From: Maribellus luteus | GTDB lineage: Bacteria; Bacteroidota; Bacteroidia; Bacteroidales; Prolixibacteraceae | Length of the DNA: 64,000 nucleotides | Assembly: GCF_003576475.1 (NCBI RefSeq) | Contig: NZ_QWGR01000004.1 | Coordinates: 62,001-126,000, forward strand | Reading direction: 5' to 3' | Shown here: in pieces, positions 34,915 to 43,704 of the stretch | How positions within the stretch are numbered: the first letter of the stretch is position 1 | How the letters are laid out: each line of letters opens with the position of its first letter | Notes under the pieces: model-generated | Databases searched by the model: none | Seen by the model: only the letters and a program-made list of their open reading frames with translations | Told to the model about the DNA's origin: nothing | Made by a program: the position numbers and the translations under genes

Positions 34915-35327
34915 TCCCACAAAGCCAGATAAGTGTGATTTCGATGAAAGGTGCGCCGGTGACACTTGGGGCAGATCGCTTTTTTAAGGCGGTGAATATT
35001 GGTAAGTTTCAGACGCGATTTACATTGATTGCATCTGAATTCCGTTTTGTGCACCACCTCATCATCATCATAAACCGTTACTTCAATCTTGTCGTGCAAC
35101 GTTTTACAGTGCGGACATTTATAAATCTGGAAACCGGCTTTTAAAAACAAGGGCCTGTTTTCCTGCGCCAGTTTTTGCAGCAAGCGATGGGTTTTATAGT
35201 GAAAGATCTGCAAAGGCTGCTTCAGATAGTCGCGTAAAGGCTGGGAATGGACCAAAAACCCGTGTCCCTGGTTAAAATTTTCCTCGTATCCACAGTGATC
35301 GCATTGATATGAATAAGCTTGCCCCAT
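34911..35327 (-). CDS. Small zinc-ribbon protein, unknown function
   Basis: 138 residues with four CxxC pairs: CDHC (about 9-12), CPHC (about 73-76), CNQC (about 98-101) and CPKC (about 119-122). These would form two zinc ribbons, the outer and inner pairs each binding one zinc. Spacing and basic composition suggest nucleic-acid or protein binding. No enzyme domain was found and I do not recognise a named family. It is monocistronic, convergent with the TPR-like gene and divergent from the peroxiredoxin. Confidence 0.75.
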   Translation of the reverse strand: MGQAYSYQCDHCGYEENFNQGHGFLVHSQPLRDYLKQPLQIFHYKTHRLLQKLAQENRPLFLKAGFQIYKCPHCKTLHDKIEVTVYDDDEVVHKTEFRCNQCKSRLKLTNIHRLKKAICPKCHRRTFHRNHTYLALWD

Positions 35328-35471
35328 GCAACAGTGATTTTGCTAAAGTTAATCATTTTCAGATGGTTTAAAAACCTTTCAAAGCAACAGAAAGTAGTTT
35401 TATAACAGCATTTTGCAAGAACTTTTTTTATTTCTGTTTGTATTAATAGCAAAAGTTGAAAAATTATAACA

Positions 35472-36035
35472 ATGAAAACAATTTTTGCACTTATGATACT
35501 ACTATCGGTTTTTGCAACAAACGCTTCTTCGCAGGAGTTGAATCCGGGTGATATGGCCCCTGAATTCGTAACACTGGCCGACGACGGATCAAGTTGGGAT
35601 CTGAAAGATTACGTTGGAAAAAAGTTCATCGTTGTGTATTTCTACCCCGCTGCAATGACAGGCGGCTGTACCAAACAGGCTTGTGCTTACCGTGATTTCA
35701 AAACTGAAATCTCCTCAGCCAATGCTGTTGTAGTGGGAGTTAGCGGCGACAATGTGGAAGGTCTGGCACTCTTCAAAAAAGCAAACGACCTGAATTTTAC
35801 GCTTCTTTCGGACGCGGACGGCAGTATTGCCAAAAAATTCGGAGTTCCGACACGCGAAGGAGGCAGCATCACCCGCGAAATAGGCGGGCATGATTTTGAC
35901 CTCGTCCGTGGAGTTACCGCCAGCAGATGGACATTTATCATCGATAAAGCAGGCAAAATCGTCTATAAAAACACCGAAGTAGATGCCACAAAAGACACCC
36001 AACAAATATTAGAATTCATTAAAAACAATTCTTAA
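35472..36035 (+). CDS. Periplasmic BCP/PrxQ-type peroxiredoxin
   Basis: 187 residues. A signal peptide (about 1-20, FATNASSQ) exports it. The AhpC/TSA fold starts PGDMAPEFVTLADDGSSWDL. The active site GGCTKQAC has the peroxidatic Cys and a resolving Cys five residues on, the C-x4-C pattern of BCP/PrxQ atypical two-Cys enzymes. It reduces hydrogen peroxide or organic peroxides, needing a periplasmic thioredoxin-like partner. A second exported protein gene follows after about 39 bp and may be cotranscribed. Confidence 0.9.
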   Translation: MKTIFALMILLSVFATNASSQELNPGDMAPEFVTLADDGSSWDLKDYVGKKFIVVYFYPAAMTGGCTKQACAYRDFKTEISSANAVVVGVSGDNVEGLALFKKANDLNFTLLSDADGSIAKKFGVPTREGGSITREIGGHDFDLVRGVTASRWTFIIDKAGKIVYKNTEVDATKDTQQILEFIKNNS

Positions 36036-36074
36036 ATTAGCACTGATTTGCAGCCCTGCTTAAAGATTGTGATA

Positions 36075-36482
36075 ATGAAGAAAATAATCTTTCTATTCTT
36101 AGTAAGCTTTGTGCTGATGTTTGCCAACGAAGCAAGATCCCAGGCAGTCGTAGATTTTTCAAAAACATTAACCTTGCAGATTCCACACCCCGACCGGGAT
36201 AGTCCCAAGATCGAAATCGAGGCTCTTAGTTACACTACCGTTGTGTCGCCTTCGGGAAACATTACAAAAATTGCGCACTTCCAACTACCGGACGGTAATT
36301 TTCTAATCCCAAAAAACGGCATGAATTACATTGCATTGACACATCCGCTAACTTTCGATGACACTGGAAAAGCCATTGAATTTATGGTTGACGACAACGT
36401 AAAAATCAATAGCAAAGGTGAGTTTCGGGTAAGGTTCCACTCTAACGGAGCAGGAAATGTATTTCCAAACTGGACTTGGTAA
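36075..36482 (+). CDS. Small exported protein, unknown function
   Basis: 135 residues from the ATG at 36075, which yields a proper signal peptide (MKKIIFLFLVSFVLMFANEA, cleavage near RSQA). An in-frame ATG at 36048 is less likely. The mature ~110 residues are beta-rich without cysteines (FQLPDGNFLIPKNGMNYIALT). No family recognised. It follows a peroxiredoxin gene and is ended by a terminator hairpin, so the two may be one transcript. Confidence 0.65.
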   Translation: MKKIIFLFLVSFVLMFANEARSQAVVDFSKTLTLQIPHPDRDSPKIEIEALSYTTVVSPSGNITKIAHFQLPDGNFLIPKNGMNYIALTHPLTFDDTGKAIEFMVDDNVKINSKGEFRVRFHSNGAGNVFPNWTW

Positions 36483-36506
36483 AAGCTAATTTTATATTTA
36501 GATACC

Positions 36507-36532
36507 AAAGGGGCATTATTGCTCCTTTTTTT
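36507..36532 (+). terminator. Rho-independent terminator before mfd
   Basis: Stem AAAGGGGCA/TGCTCCTTT (one G-T pair), 4-nt loop and a T tract. It lies about 25 bp past the small exported-protein stop. Its T run overlaps the region that also supplies the mfd -33 TTTG. Confidence 0.75.
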
Positions 36533-36563
36533 GTTCCGGACTTTCGGGTAAAAACTATCTTTG
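36530..36563 (+). promoter_or_regulatory. Promoter for mfd (TTTG-N22-TATCTTTG)
   Basis: -33 TTTG at 36530-36533 and -7 TATCTTTG at 36556-36563, 22 nt apart (one more than the usual maximum). The -7 covers the furthest upstream TTG that could start mfd, implying translation starts later. Confidence 0.6.
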
Positions 36564-36578
36564 CGAAAAATTTTGGTT

Positions 36579-39500
36579 TTGGAAACCAACTCGTTTTTAA
36601 AATATTTCGAAGGGCATCCCGGCTTTTCAAAAATTGAAAAGAAGCTGCTTGCCCCCCCGGGTGAAAAAGTTCACCTGCAGGGGCTTATTGGCTCTGCCAA
36701 AACCATTTTGCTCGCCAAACTCTTTCAAAACACCGGAAAGAATTTTGTAGTTCTGCTTAACGACCGTGAAGAGGCAGCTTATTTCTACGACGATCTGAAT
36801 AACCTGGGACTGTCGGACCAAATGCTGTTTTTTCCTTCTTCGTACAAACGCTCGGTGCAGTACGACCGGCCCGAACAGGAGAACATTGTTCAACGTACCG
36901 AAGTACTCAACCTTCTGTCGAAAAAAGAGAATTCGTATTTACTGGTTTCTTATCCCGAGGCTTTGGTTGAAAGGGTGATTTCGAACGAAGGCCTTGAAAA
37001 CAATACCTTGCAGGTAAAAACCGGCGATAAACTCTCGATCGAATTTGTCAACGAGTTTTTGTATGAATATGGCTTTGAACGCGTTGATTTTGTGTACGAA
37101 CCGGGGCAGTTTTCGGTGCGCGGAAGTATCGTCGATATTTTTTCGTTTTCGCACGAAGATCCGTATCGTGTCGATTTTTTTGGCGACGAAATTGACTCAA
37201 TCCGCAGTTTCGACATCGAAAATCAGCTGTCAAAAAAACGGTTTGACAAAATAACGATTGTTCCCAATATCCAGGATTCGGAGATAGAAGGCAACCGGGT
37301 ATCGCTGGTACAATTTATTCAGGACGATCCGTTTTGGTTTGGCAACGGCCTTCATATCTTTTTCGACCGTGTTTCGGATATTCACCGACAAACAATTATA
37401 AGCCGGGAAGAGGAGGATTTTTCAAGCCTGATAATTTCAGGAAACGAACTGGAGAAAGAATTTGCTTCTTTAAGCGTTTTTGACTTTGGCACCGATCTGG
37501 CTTTCACCCCGGCTGAAAAAATCAGTTTTTCCAACTCGGTTCAGCCCGTTTTCAATAAAAACTTTGAACTGCTGGGCGCCAACCTGGTGGAACATCAAAA
37601 CAATGGGTACGAGCTTTTTATCTTGTCGAGCCAGGAAAAACAATTTGAGCGTTTACAGGCTATTTTCAAAGACACCAACGTTCGTGTTCGCTTTAATCCC
37701 ATTCCCTTTGTTCTGCACGAGGGGTTTATCGACCACGACATAAAAGCATGTTTTTATACTGATCACCAAATATTTGAACGCTACCACCGCTTCAAACTCA
37801 AAACCCGCAAAGCACAGCGCGAAGCCATTTCGTTGCAGGAATTAAACAAGCTTCATCCCGGAGATTATGTGGTGCATATCGATCACGGAATCGGGAAATT
37901 TGCCGGGCTCGTAAAAACCGAAGTGAACGGCAAAATTCAGGAAGCCATCCGTTTGGTTTACCGCGATAACGATTCGCTGCTGGTGAGCATTCATTCGCTG
38001 CACCGCATTTCGAAATACAAGGGAAAAGACGGAGCAGAGCCCAACATCAACAAATTGGGAACAGGCGCCTGGCAAAAAATGAAAAACCGCACCAAGGCAA
38101 AAGTGAAAGACATTGCCAAGGAGCTGATTGCCTTGTACGCCAAACGCAGGGCTGAAGAAGGTTATGCGTTTTCGCCCGACTCATACCTGCAAACCGAGCT
38201 TGAAGCTTCGTTTATTTACGAAGATACACCCGACCAGGAAAAAGCAACGACTGCCGTAAAAAGCGACATGGAGAAAAGCATTCCGATGGATCGTCTGGTG
38301 TGCGGCGACGTGGGCTTTGGTAAAACAGAAGTGGCCATTCGGGCTGCTTTTAAGGCTGTGGCCGACAGCAAACAGGTGGCTGTTTTGGTCCCAACAACCA
38401 TTCTGGCACTGCAGCATTTTAAAACATTCTCAGAGCGCTTGCAGGATTTCCCGGTGAAAATCGACTATGTAAGCCGTTTAAAATCCACGGCCGAGGTAAA
38501 AAATTCACTCAAAGAAGTAGCCGATGGCAAAACTGACATTATCATCGGTACGCACCGCCTGGTAAGCAAAGATGTGAAATTCAATGACCTTGGTCTGCTC
38601 ATTGTTGACGAAGAACAAAAATTTGGCGTTTCGGTAAAAGAAAAGCTAAAGGAAATAAAAGTAAACGTTGATACACTGACGCTTACCGCGACCCCGATTC
38701 CGAGAACACTCCAGTTTTCGCTGATGGGAGCACGCGACCTTTCCATTATTCAAACACCGCCTCCCAACCGCTACCCCATCGTTACCGAGGCTCATGGCTT
38801 TAACGAGCAGATGATTCGCGAGGCCATTGAATTTGAACTCGACCGGAACGGACAGGTTTTTGTCATTCACAACCGCGTTCAGAACATTTTTGAAGTAGAA
38901 GATGCCATCAAACGAATTGTTCCCGGAGCGAAGACAGTGGTTGGTCACGGACAAATGGAAGGTCCGAAACTCGAAAAAGTAATGCTCGATTTTATCAATG
39001 GAAAATTCGACGTTTTAATTGCCACCACCATCATCGAGTCGGGACTTGATATTCCCAATGCCAATACCATCATTATCAACAACGCCCAAAACTTTGGATT
39101 GAGCGACCTGCACCAGCTGCGCGGGCGTGTTGGGAGATCGAATAAAAAAGCATTTTGCTACCTCATCACTCCTCCGCTGGCAACTTTGAGCCCCGAATCC
39201 AGAAGAAGAATTCAGGCCATTGAGCAGTTTTCGGAACTCGGCAGCGGCTTTAACATTGCCATGCAGGACCTCGACATTCGCGGCGCCGGAAACATGCTGG
39301 GAGCCGAACAAAGCGGTTTTATTGCCGATATTGGTTTTGAAACATATCACCGCATTCTGAACGAGGCCATCCAGGAATTGAAACAAGAAGAATTCAGCGA
39401 GCTGTTTGCCGAACAGGACGACAATCAGTCTCAGGCTTTCCTCAATATTAAATACGTGAACGACTGCGTGATCGATACCGACATGGAGTTGCTCTTCCCC

Positions 39501-39926
39501 AGCGATTACATCCCCGGAAACTCGGAAAGGATGATGTTGTACCGCGAACTCGACAACATCGAAAACCAGGAACAGCTGGAACAATACACAAAAGGACTGA
39601 TCGACCGCTTTGGGACCCTGCCGGCCGAAAGCCGCGAACTGCTCGATGTGCTCCCCTTACGCTGGAAAGCCATCGATCTTAGCATGGAGAAGATCATTCT
39701 CAAAGAGAAGAAAATGATCTGCTATTTTGTTTCCGATCAGCGTTCCTCATTTTACCAGTCTGAACGGTTTATAAAAATTGTTCAGCATATTCAAAAGGGA
39801 AAAACAAAAGGAAAAATGAAGGAAGCCAACGGAAAACTCACACTTTCTTTTGCCAATGTCCCCAACATTGAAACAGCCGATTATATTCTAAAAGAGATAA
39901 TTACAGACACCATTCCAACAAATTGA
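36579..39926 (+). CDS. mfd: Transcription-repair coupling factor
   Basis: About 1115 residues from the TTG at 36579. The frame extends upstream to a TTG at 36561, but that codon lies in a promoter -7 element. The protein has the UvrB-like N-terminal domains, the RNA polymerase-interacting domain (HPGDYVVHIDHGIGKF, about residue 430), Walker A GDVGFGKTEVAIRAAF (about 576), motif II VDEEQKFG, LTATPIPRTL, and the TRG/translocation motif region with RGRVGRSNKKAFCYL, then the C-terminal D7 domain. It releases stalled RNA polymerase and recruits UvrA for repair. A single-gene transcription unit. Confidence 0.93.
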   Translation: METNSFLKYFEGHPGFSKIEKKLLAPPGEKVHLQGLIGSAKTILLAKLFQNTGKNFVVLLNDREEAAYFYDDLNNLGLSDQMLFFPSSYKRSVQYDRPEQENIVQRTEVLNLLSKKENSYLLVSYPEALVERVISNEGLENNTLQVKTGDKLSIEFVNEFLYEYGFERVDFVYEPGQFSVRGSIVDIFSFSHEDPYRVDFFGDEIDSIRSFDIENQLSKKRFDKITIVPNIQDSEIEGNRVSLVQFIQDDPFWFGNGLHIFFDRVSDIHRQTIISREEEDFSSLIISGNELEKEFASLSVFDFGTDLAFTPAEKISFSNSVQPVFNKNFELLGANLVEHQNNGYELFILSSQEKQFERLQAIFKDTNVRVRFNPIPFVLHEGFIDHDIKACFYTDHQIFERYHRFKLKTRKAQREAISLQELNKLHPGDYVVHIDHGIGKFAGLVKTEVNGKIQEAIRLVYRDNDSLLVSIHSLHRISKYKGKDGAEPNINKLGTGAWQKMKNRTKAKVKDIAKELIALYAKRRAEEGYAFSPDSYLQTELEASFIYEDTPDQEKATTAVKSDMEKSIPMDRLVCGDVGFGKTEVAIRAAFKAVADSKQVAVLVPTTILALQHFKTFSERLQDFPVKIDYVSRLKSTAEVKNSLKEVADGKTDIIIGTHRLVSKDVKFNDLGLLIVDEEQKFGVSVKEKLKEIKVNVDTLTLTATPIPRTLQFSLMGARDLSIIQTPPPNRYPIVTEAHGFNEQMIREAIEFELDRNGQVFVIHNRVQNIFEVEDAIKRIVPGAKTVVGHGQMEGPKLEKVMLDFINGKFDVLIATTIIESGLDIPNANTIIINNAQNFGLSDLHQLRGRVGRSNKKAFCYLITPPLATLSPESRRRIQAIEQFSELGSGFNIAMQDLDIRGAGNMLGAEQSGFIADIGFETYHRILNEAIQELKQEEFSELFAEQDDNQSQAFLNIKYVNDCVIDTDMELLFPSDYIPGNSERMMLYRELDNIENQEQLEQYTKGLIDRFGTLPAESRELLDVLPLRWKAIDLSMEKIILKEKKMICYFVSDQRSSFYQSERFIKIVQHIQKGKTKGKMKEANGKLTLSFANVPNIETADYILKEIITDTIPTN

Positions 39927-40063
39927 ATGGGTAACAAAATTTTTTTTCTAAAAAAAACGTTATCCTTACGCAACCAAATCCAATTAGTCGCATCTGTGTA
40001 AACAGAGACTAAAAACAGAAGAAGAGTCTTATATTATTTGTTATTAAATTAAATCTTATTCAA

Positions 40064-40783
40064 ATGATTACTATTCAGAAAATTGGAAAGTTATTTATGG
40101 TGTTCCTGATCGTAGCAGGGATGGCTTCGTGTAATGATGATGACGACAAGGCACCTTTTACAGTAATTGGCGAAACCGTGACACTTAAGAAAATGGTTGA
40201 CGATACAGCCCGCTATGCGGTTGCTTATTATGCCTATGGAAACTACGCTATGACTTCAGCTGCAGTAAAATTTCCCTCAGGTGATTCAATTGCGCTAAGT
40301 GCCATGGAAGGTTACAAACAAACCTTTTACAAAGATCCAGCTTCAGCTGATTATTCAAAAGATACTCCGGAAGAAGGTACATTTACCTTTACTGTAGTTA
40401 ACGAAGGAATCACACACACGGCAACTGACGAGTTGGAAGTGAAAAACTTTGACGTTCCAACCATCACCGAAGTTACTGCCAATACCGGCAATACTTCTAT
40501 TACCGTTAAATGGGACAAAGTAACCAATGCCGACGGTTATGTGATCCGCTTAATGAATGATGAAGACGAAGTTGTTTTTATCAGCACGTTTATCCCTAAT
40601 ACTTCGGACAATTTTGTTATCAGCAGCAATACAGGGTTAAAAGAAACTCTTGAGTCTGGGAAAACGTACACAGTAGATTTGCAAGCGTTGCTATATGAAG
40701 ATTCTGCAACTGCTTCTGATCGCGGCTGGAACGTTGAGATGATCTCAATTGCAAGTGAAGATGTTGTATACGCTAACAATTAG
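40064..40783 (+). CDS. Lipoprotein with fibronectin-III-like domain, unknown function
   Basis: 239 residues. A lipoprotein signal (LIVAGMASCNDDDDK, Cys about 23) has an acidic run right after Cys, consistent with surface lipoprotein export. Residues about 130-239 look like an FN3 domain (VPTITEVTANTGNTSITVKWDKVTNADGYVIRL). The N-terminal half is an unassigned beta domain. No enzyme residues seen. It stands alone between mfd and blaI and is followed by a terminator. Confidence 0.72.
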   Translation: MITIQKIGKLFMVFLIVAGMASCNDDDDKAPFTVIGETVTLKKMVDDTARYAVAYYAYGNYAMTSAAVKFPSGDSIALSAMEGYKQTFYKDPASADYSKDTPEEGTFTFTVVNEGITHTATDELEVKNFDVPTITEVTANTGNTSITVKWDKVTNADGYVIRLMNDEDEVVFISTFIPNTSDNFVISSNTGLKETLESGKTYTVDLQALLYEDSATASDRGWNVEMISIASEDVVYANN

Positions 40784-40802
40784 CATCAACCAATAGAGAC
40801 TT

Positions 40803-40831
40803 AAACCAGCTGAATATCAGCTGGTTTTTTT
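40803..40831 (+). terminator. Rho-independent terminator after the FN3-like lipoprotein
   Basis: Perfect 10-bp stem AAACCAGCTG/CAGCTGGTTT, 5-nt loop AATAT and seven T. It lies about 20 bp past the stop. Confidence 0.9.
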
Positions 40832-40902
40832 ATGCCCAAACTTACGCCTACTATTTTTTTAGTATTTTTATTATATCAATAGTTTTTCCGTATAATTTTA
40901 AT

Positions 40903-40918
40903 TACTACATTTGTAGTA
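40903..40918 (+). promoter_or_regulatory. BlaI/MecI-type operator overlapping promoter -7
   Basis: TACTACA-TT-TGTAGTA is a perfect 16-bp dyad with the TACA/TGTA half-sites bound by BlaI/MecI/CopY repressors. It contains TACATTTG (40906-40913), a -7 element, 16 bp before the blaI-like ATG. Repressor binding would directly block promoter recognition, so autoregulation is predicted. Confidence 0.8.
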
Positions 40919-40933
40919 GAAATTAATAGAAGA

Positions 40934-41329
40934 ATGAAGACACTTACAAAAGCAGAAGAGCAAATTATGCAGATCCTCTGGAAACTAAAAGAGGCAGTGG
41001 TAAAACAGGTGGTAGATGAATTTGAAGACCCAAAACCGGCCTATACCACTGTTGCTACCGTTTTAAAGGTGTTGGAGAAGAAAGGTTTTGTTCAGAGCAA
41101 AAAGGTAGGGAACGTAAATCTTTTTTTTACCGAGGTAAGTAAACAGGAGTATACAAAAGTTCAGTTCAGCTCCTTGCTAAAGAACTATTTTAACGGCTCT
41201 TTCCCGAAAATGGCCACTTTTTTTGCCAAAGAGAACAACCTGAGTCTTGAAGAGCTGGAAGAAATTATGAAGATAACGGAAGAAGAGATCAAAAAAGAGA
41301 AAGAAGAAAAGCCATGGAAACGCTATTAA
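40934..41329 (+). CDS. BlaI/MecI/CopY family repressor
   Basis: 131 residues. The N-terminal winged helix (LTKAEEQIMQILWKLKEAVVKQVVDEF, about 4-30, then YTTVATVLKVLEKKGFVQSKK) is the standard BlaI DNA-binding domain. The C-terminal helices (about 80-131) dimerise and carry the cleavage region in family members. It should bind the dyad 16-31 bp upstream of its own start. Its last 16 bp overlap the M56 metallopeptidase gene, as in blaI-blaR1 and mecI-mecR1 pairs, so signal-induced cleavage by the partner is the likely switch. No beta-lactamase gene is nearby. Confidence 0.9.
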   Translation: MKTLTKAEEQIMQILWKLKEAVVKQVVDEFEDPKPAYTTVATVLKVLEKKGFVQSKKVGNVNLFFTEVSKQEYTKVQFSSLLKNYFNGSFPKMATFFAKENNLSLEELEEIMKITEEEIKKEKEEKPWKRY

Positions 41330-42954
41330 GCTATTTAATCAGCGCCTCAGCCGGTATAGTTCTGTTTTATTCAGTGTACTGGCTGTTCCTCCGGAAAGAA
41401 ACGTTTCACCAAGCCAACCGTTTTTTTCTTTTGGCGGCCTTGCTTACCTCAACACTCCTGCCTGTTTTTCCCTTGCAATATACGGTTTTGGCAGAAGCCG
41501 GTACCAACGCACCGGTTCGTACCATTGCCGATACGTTCAAAAACATCCCGGTTACAGAAGCTATTAACAACAATGGTACGGTTTTCAATTGGCAACACGT
41601 GCTTCTGGTTATATACCTCACCGGAGCTGCCATTTTCATGTTGCGCCTGCTCATACAAACGGGCGTGTTATTGTCACTGATGATCAAACACCGGATGAAA
41701 TCATTCGAAGGTGTCAGAATTATTGAGAATGAGAAATACGGTCTACCGTTCTCGTTCTTCAACGTAATATTTATCAATCCGAAATTTCACACACAGGACG
41801 ACCTGCCGGAAATTCTGGCTCACGAAAAAGTGCACATTCGTGAGAATCACTGGTTCGACCTGCTTTTTATAGAACTGTTAACAGTCATCTTTTGGTTCAA
41901 CCCATTTATTTGGTTCTTTGAACGATCCATTAAACAAAACCATGAGTACCTGGCCGACAAAGGTGTTCTTGCGCAAGGACACACTGTAGCCCGCTACCAG
42001 GCTTTATTAGTAAACCAGTTAATGGGCATGCAGATTATTGGCATTACCAACAACCTGAACTTTGCTCTTAACGCAAATCGATTAAAAATGATGACGAAAA
42101 AGAAAACACCGCACATACGCGGAGTAAAATTCATGTGGGCACTACCTGCCCTTGCGCTCTTACTGTTTGCCTTTGCCGAGCCGGAATACCAAGTCACCGC
42201 CCAGGAAAAGGAGACCGGTGAAGTACAAGCAAGCAAGTTAATTTCACAAAAAACCATCAAACTAAATGGTACGATTGTGGATGAAAATGGTGACCCAGTA
42301 CCCGGAACATCGGTAGTTGTTAAGGGAGGAACTGTTGGAACAGTAGTTGACAGAGATGGCACATTCTCACTGGATGTCCCGGAAAATGCAAGCATCGTTC
42401 TTTCTTTTGTCGGCAAGAAAACCATCGTGGATTCCTATGCTGAACTAACATCAGAAAAACAAAGAGACGGTTCATTTGCCAGAAAATACACACTAAAAGA
42501 TGCTGTCATTGAAATTTACAACCGTTCTGCGGAAGGAGAACAGCTGGCTCCACCACCACCTCCTCCACCTGTAAAAGGAGCAAAAAGCTCCGGTAACGAA
42601 TCGGCGCTGACACCACCGCCTCCACCACCACCTGCAAAAAGCGGAGAAACAGAAGTATTTATAGTAGTGGAAGACATGCCCCAATTCCCCGCCGGTTATG
42701 AAGCAATGCAGGATTACATTGCAAAAATGCAACAGAAAATAGCGCAGGAAAAAGGCGTAAAAGGAAAAGCAAAAGTTGCGTTTACCGTAAATGCTGCGGG
42801 TAAAGTTACCGACATCAAAGTAGTTGAAAAAGACAATGATGCCGCCGCAAAAGGAGCCATAGCAATAGCCTCCAACATGCCGGAATGGAAACCCGGGAAA
42901 CAGCGAGGTAAAGCTGTTCCGGTAAAATACCTGCTTCCGGTTGAGTTCAAATAA
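41314..42954 (+). CDS. M56 (BlaR1-like) metallopeptidase fused to CarboxypepD_reg and TonB domains
   Basis: 546 residues. Four transmembrane helices in the first ~300 residues surround the zinc protease site HEKVH (170-174) with EYLAD as downstream ligand region. From about 310 to 390 is a CarboxypepD-regulatory-like beta domain (LNGTIVDENGDPVPGTSVVVKGG). About 412-447 has two proline runs separated by a short linker. The C-terminal ~90 residues (VAFTVNAAGKVTDIKVV...) are a TonB C-terminal domain. The usual penicillin-binding sensor of BlaR1 is absent. It probably senses an envelope state and inactivates the upstream repressor. The TonB end suggests contact with outer-membrane transporters. 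Confidence 0.88.
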   Translation: METLLSYLISASAGIVLFYSVYWLFLRKETFHQANRFFLLAALLTSTLLPVFPLQYTVLAEAGTNAPVRTIADTFKNIPVTEAINNNGTVFNWQHVLLVIYLTGAAIFMLRLLIQTGVLLSLMIKHRMKSFEGVRIIENEKYGLPFSFFNVIFINPKFHTQDDLPEILAHEKVHIRENHWFDLLFIELLTVIFWFNPFIWFFERSIKQNHEYLADKGVLAQGHTVARYQALLVNQLMGMQIIGITNNLNFALNANRLKMMTKKKTPHIRGVKFMWALPALALLLFAFAEPEYQVTAQEKETGEVQASKLISQKTIKLNGTIVDENGDPVPGTSVVVKGGTVGTVVDRDGTFSLDVPENASIVLSFVGKKTIVDSYAELTSEKQRDGSFARKYTLKDAVIEIYNRSAEGEQLAPPPPPPPVKGAKSSGNESALTPPPPPPPAKSGETEVFIVVEDMPQFPAGYEAMQDYIAKMQQKIAQEKGVKGKAKVAFTVNAAGKVTDIKVVEKDNDAAAKGAIAIASNMPEWKPGKQRGKAVPVKYLLPVEFK

Positions 42955-42988
42955 CAGAAAACAGGAAAAATAATTTTTCACCCGTTCT

Positions 42989-43020
42989 TTCACCCGTTGA
43001 CTTAAAAGTCACCGGGTGAA
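42989..43020. repeat. REP-like hairpin at the 3' end of the RAYT gene
   Basis: TTCACCCG ... CGGGTGAA outer arms with a nested GACTT/AAGTC stem. The RAYT stop codon (43002-43004) lies inside the inner loop. An extra TTCACCCG lies about 12 bp before (42977-42984). A second hairpin of similar build is at 43705-43737. Confidence 0.7.
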
Positions 43021-43661
43021 TTTTCGTTTAAAACAAGACCGAACTCCTTTCCCTTACTTCTGTTTACTAAACTCCCTCTTCTCAACCCGATTAAATCCAG
43101 ACAAGAAGAGAACTCCCATTCTTCAGGTCGTTTCACCAATTTCCCATCTACCGGATTAGAGTGGATATAACTAAAACAAACTTGTGGATAGCTTTTCGTT
43201 GGATCTTCAATATTAATTACTGTTCCAAAATTCGAAGAAAACCATGCTGGAGTATTTTGAGAATTATCCGTTAAACATTTGGCTTTTGTGGACATCTGGA
43301 AAAGTGATCCAGTGCGATTCTCCTGATTATTTATCGCCCGAGTATATGACCGAAGCATTATAGCAATTGAGTGATTAAAATCTCTTTCGCTGCTAACAGC
43401 AGTTCCCCATTTTACACCAAATTTATCTTGACTCTCCCCCAGTACGCCATCAAACCTTAATTCTGTGATCTTCACATAAACCATTAAATGAAAATGATTC
43501 GGCATCAAACACCACGCTAAAACATCAGCATATGGCAAAATATGTTTCCTGATCTTTTCAAGGAAGAAAAGATAATTATCTCGTGTAAAGAATATGTTTT
43601 GTGAATTGTTTCCACGATTGTAAATATGATAAATGTGATTGGATTCAAAATACATAAACAA
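43002..43661 (-). CDS. REP-associated tyrosine transposase (RAYT, Y1_Tnp)
   Basis: 219 residues. It opens YFESNHIYHIYNRGNN (family start), and the HUH metal motif is MPNHFHLMV (about 53-61), with the C-terminal YIHSNPVDGKLVKRPEEWEFSS (about 165-186) typical of RAYTs. The catalytic Tyr would be in the mid-region helix (RSYTRAINNQ). These single-strand transposases move or maintain REP elements rather than themselves. The gene is bracketed by two hairpins of matching design, and its stop codon sits in one of them. It may be a chromosomal single-copy gene that acts on repeats elsewhere in the genome. Confidence 0.88.
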   Translation of the reverse strand: MFMYFESNHIYHIYNRGNNSQNIFFTRDNYLFFLEKIRKHILPYADVLAWCLMPNHFHLMVYVKITELRFDGVLGESQDKFGVKWGTAVSSERDFNHSIAIMLRSYTRAINNQENRTGSLFQMSTKAKCLTDNSQNTPAWFSSNFGTVINIEDPTKSYPQVCFSYIHSNPVDGKLVKRPEEWEFSSCLDLIGLRRGSLVNRSKGKEFGLVLNENSPGDF

Positions 43662-43704
43662 TGGTTTTCTTACAAGTTACAAAACCTGCAAAAAAATAGT
43701 ACAC

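Noticed and set aside
42493-42993. Minus-strand frame rich in Trp/Arg
   Set aside because: It is the antisense of the proline-run and TonB region of the M56 gene; CCA/CCT codons read backwards as TGG/AGG.
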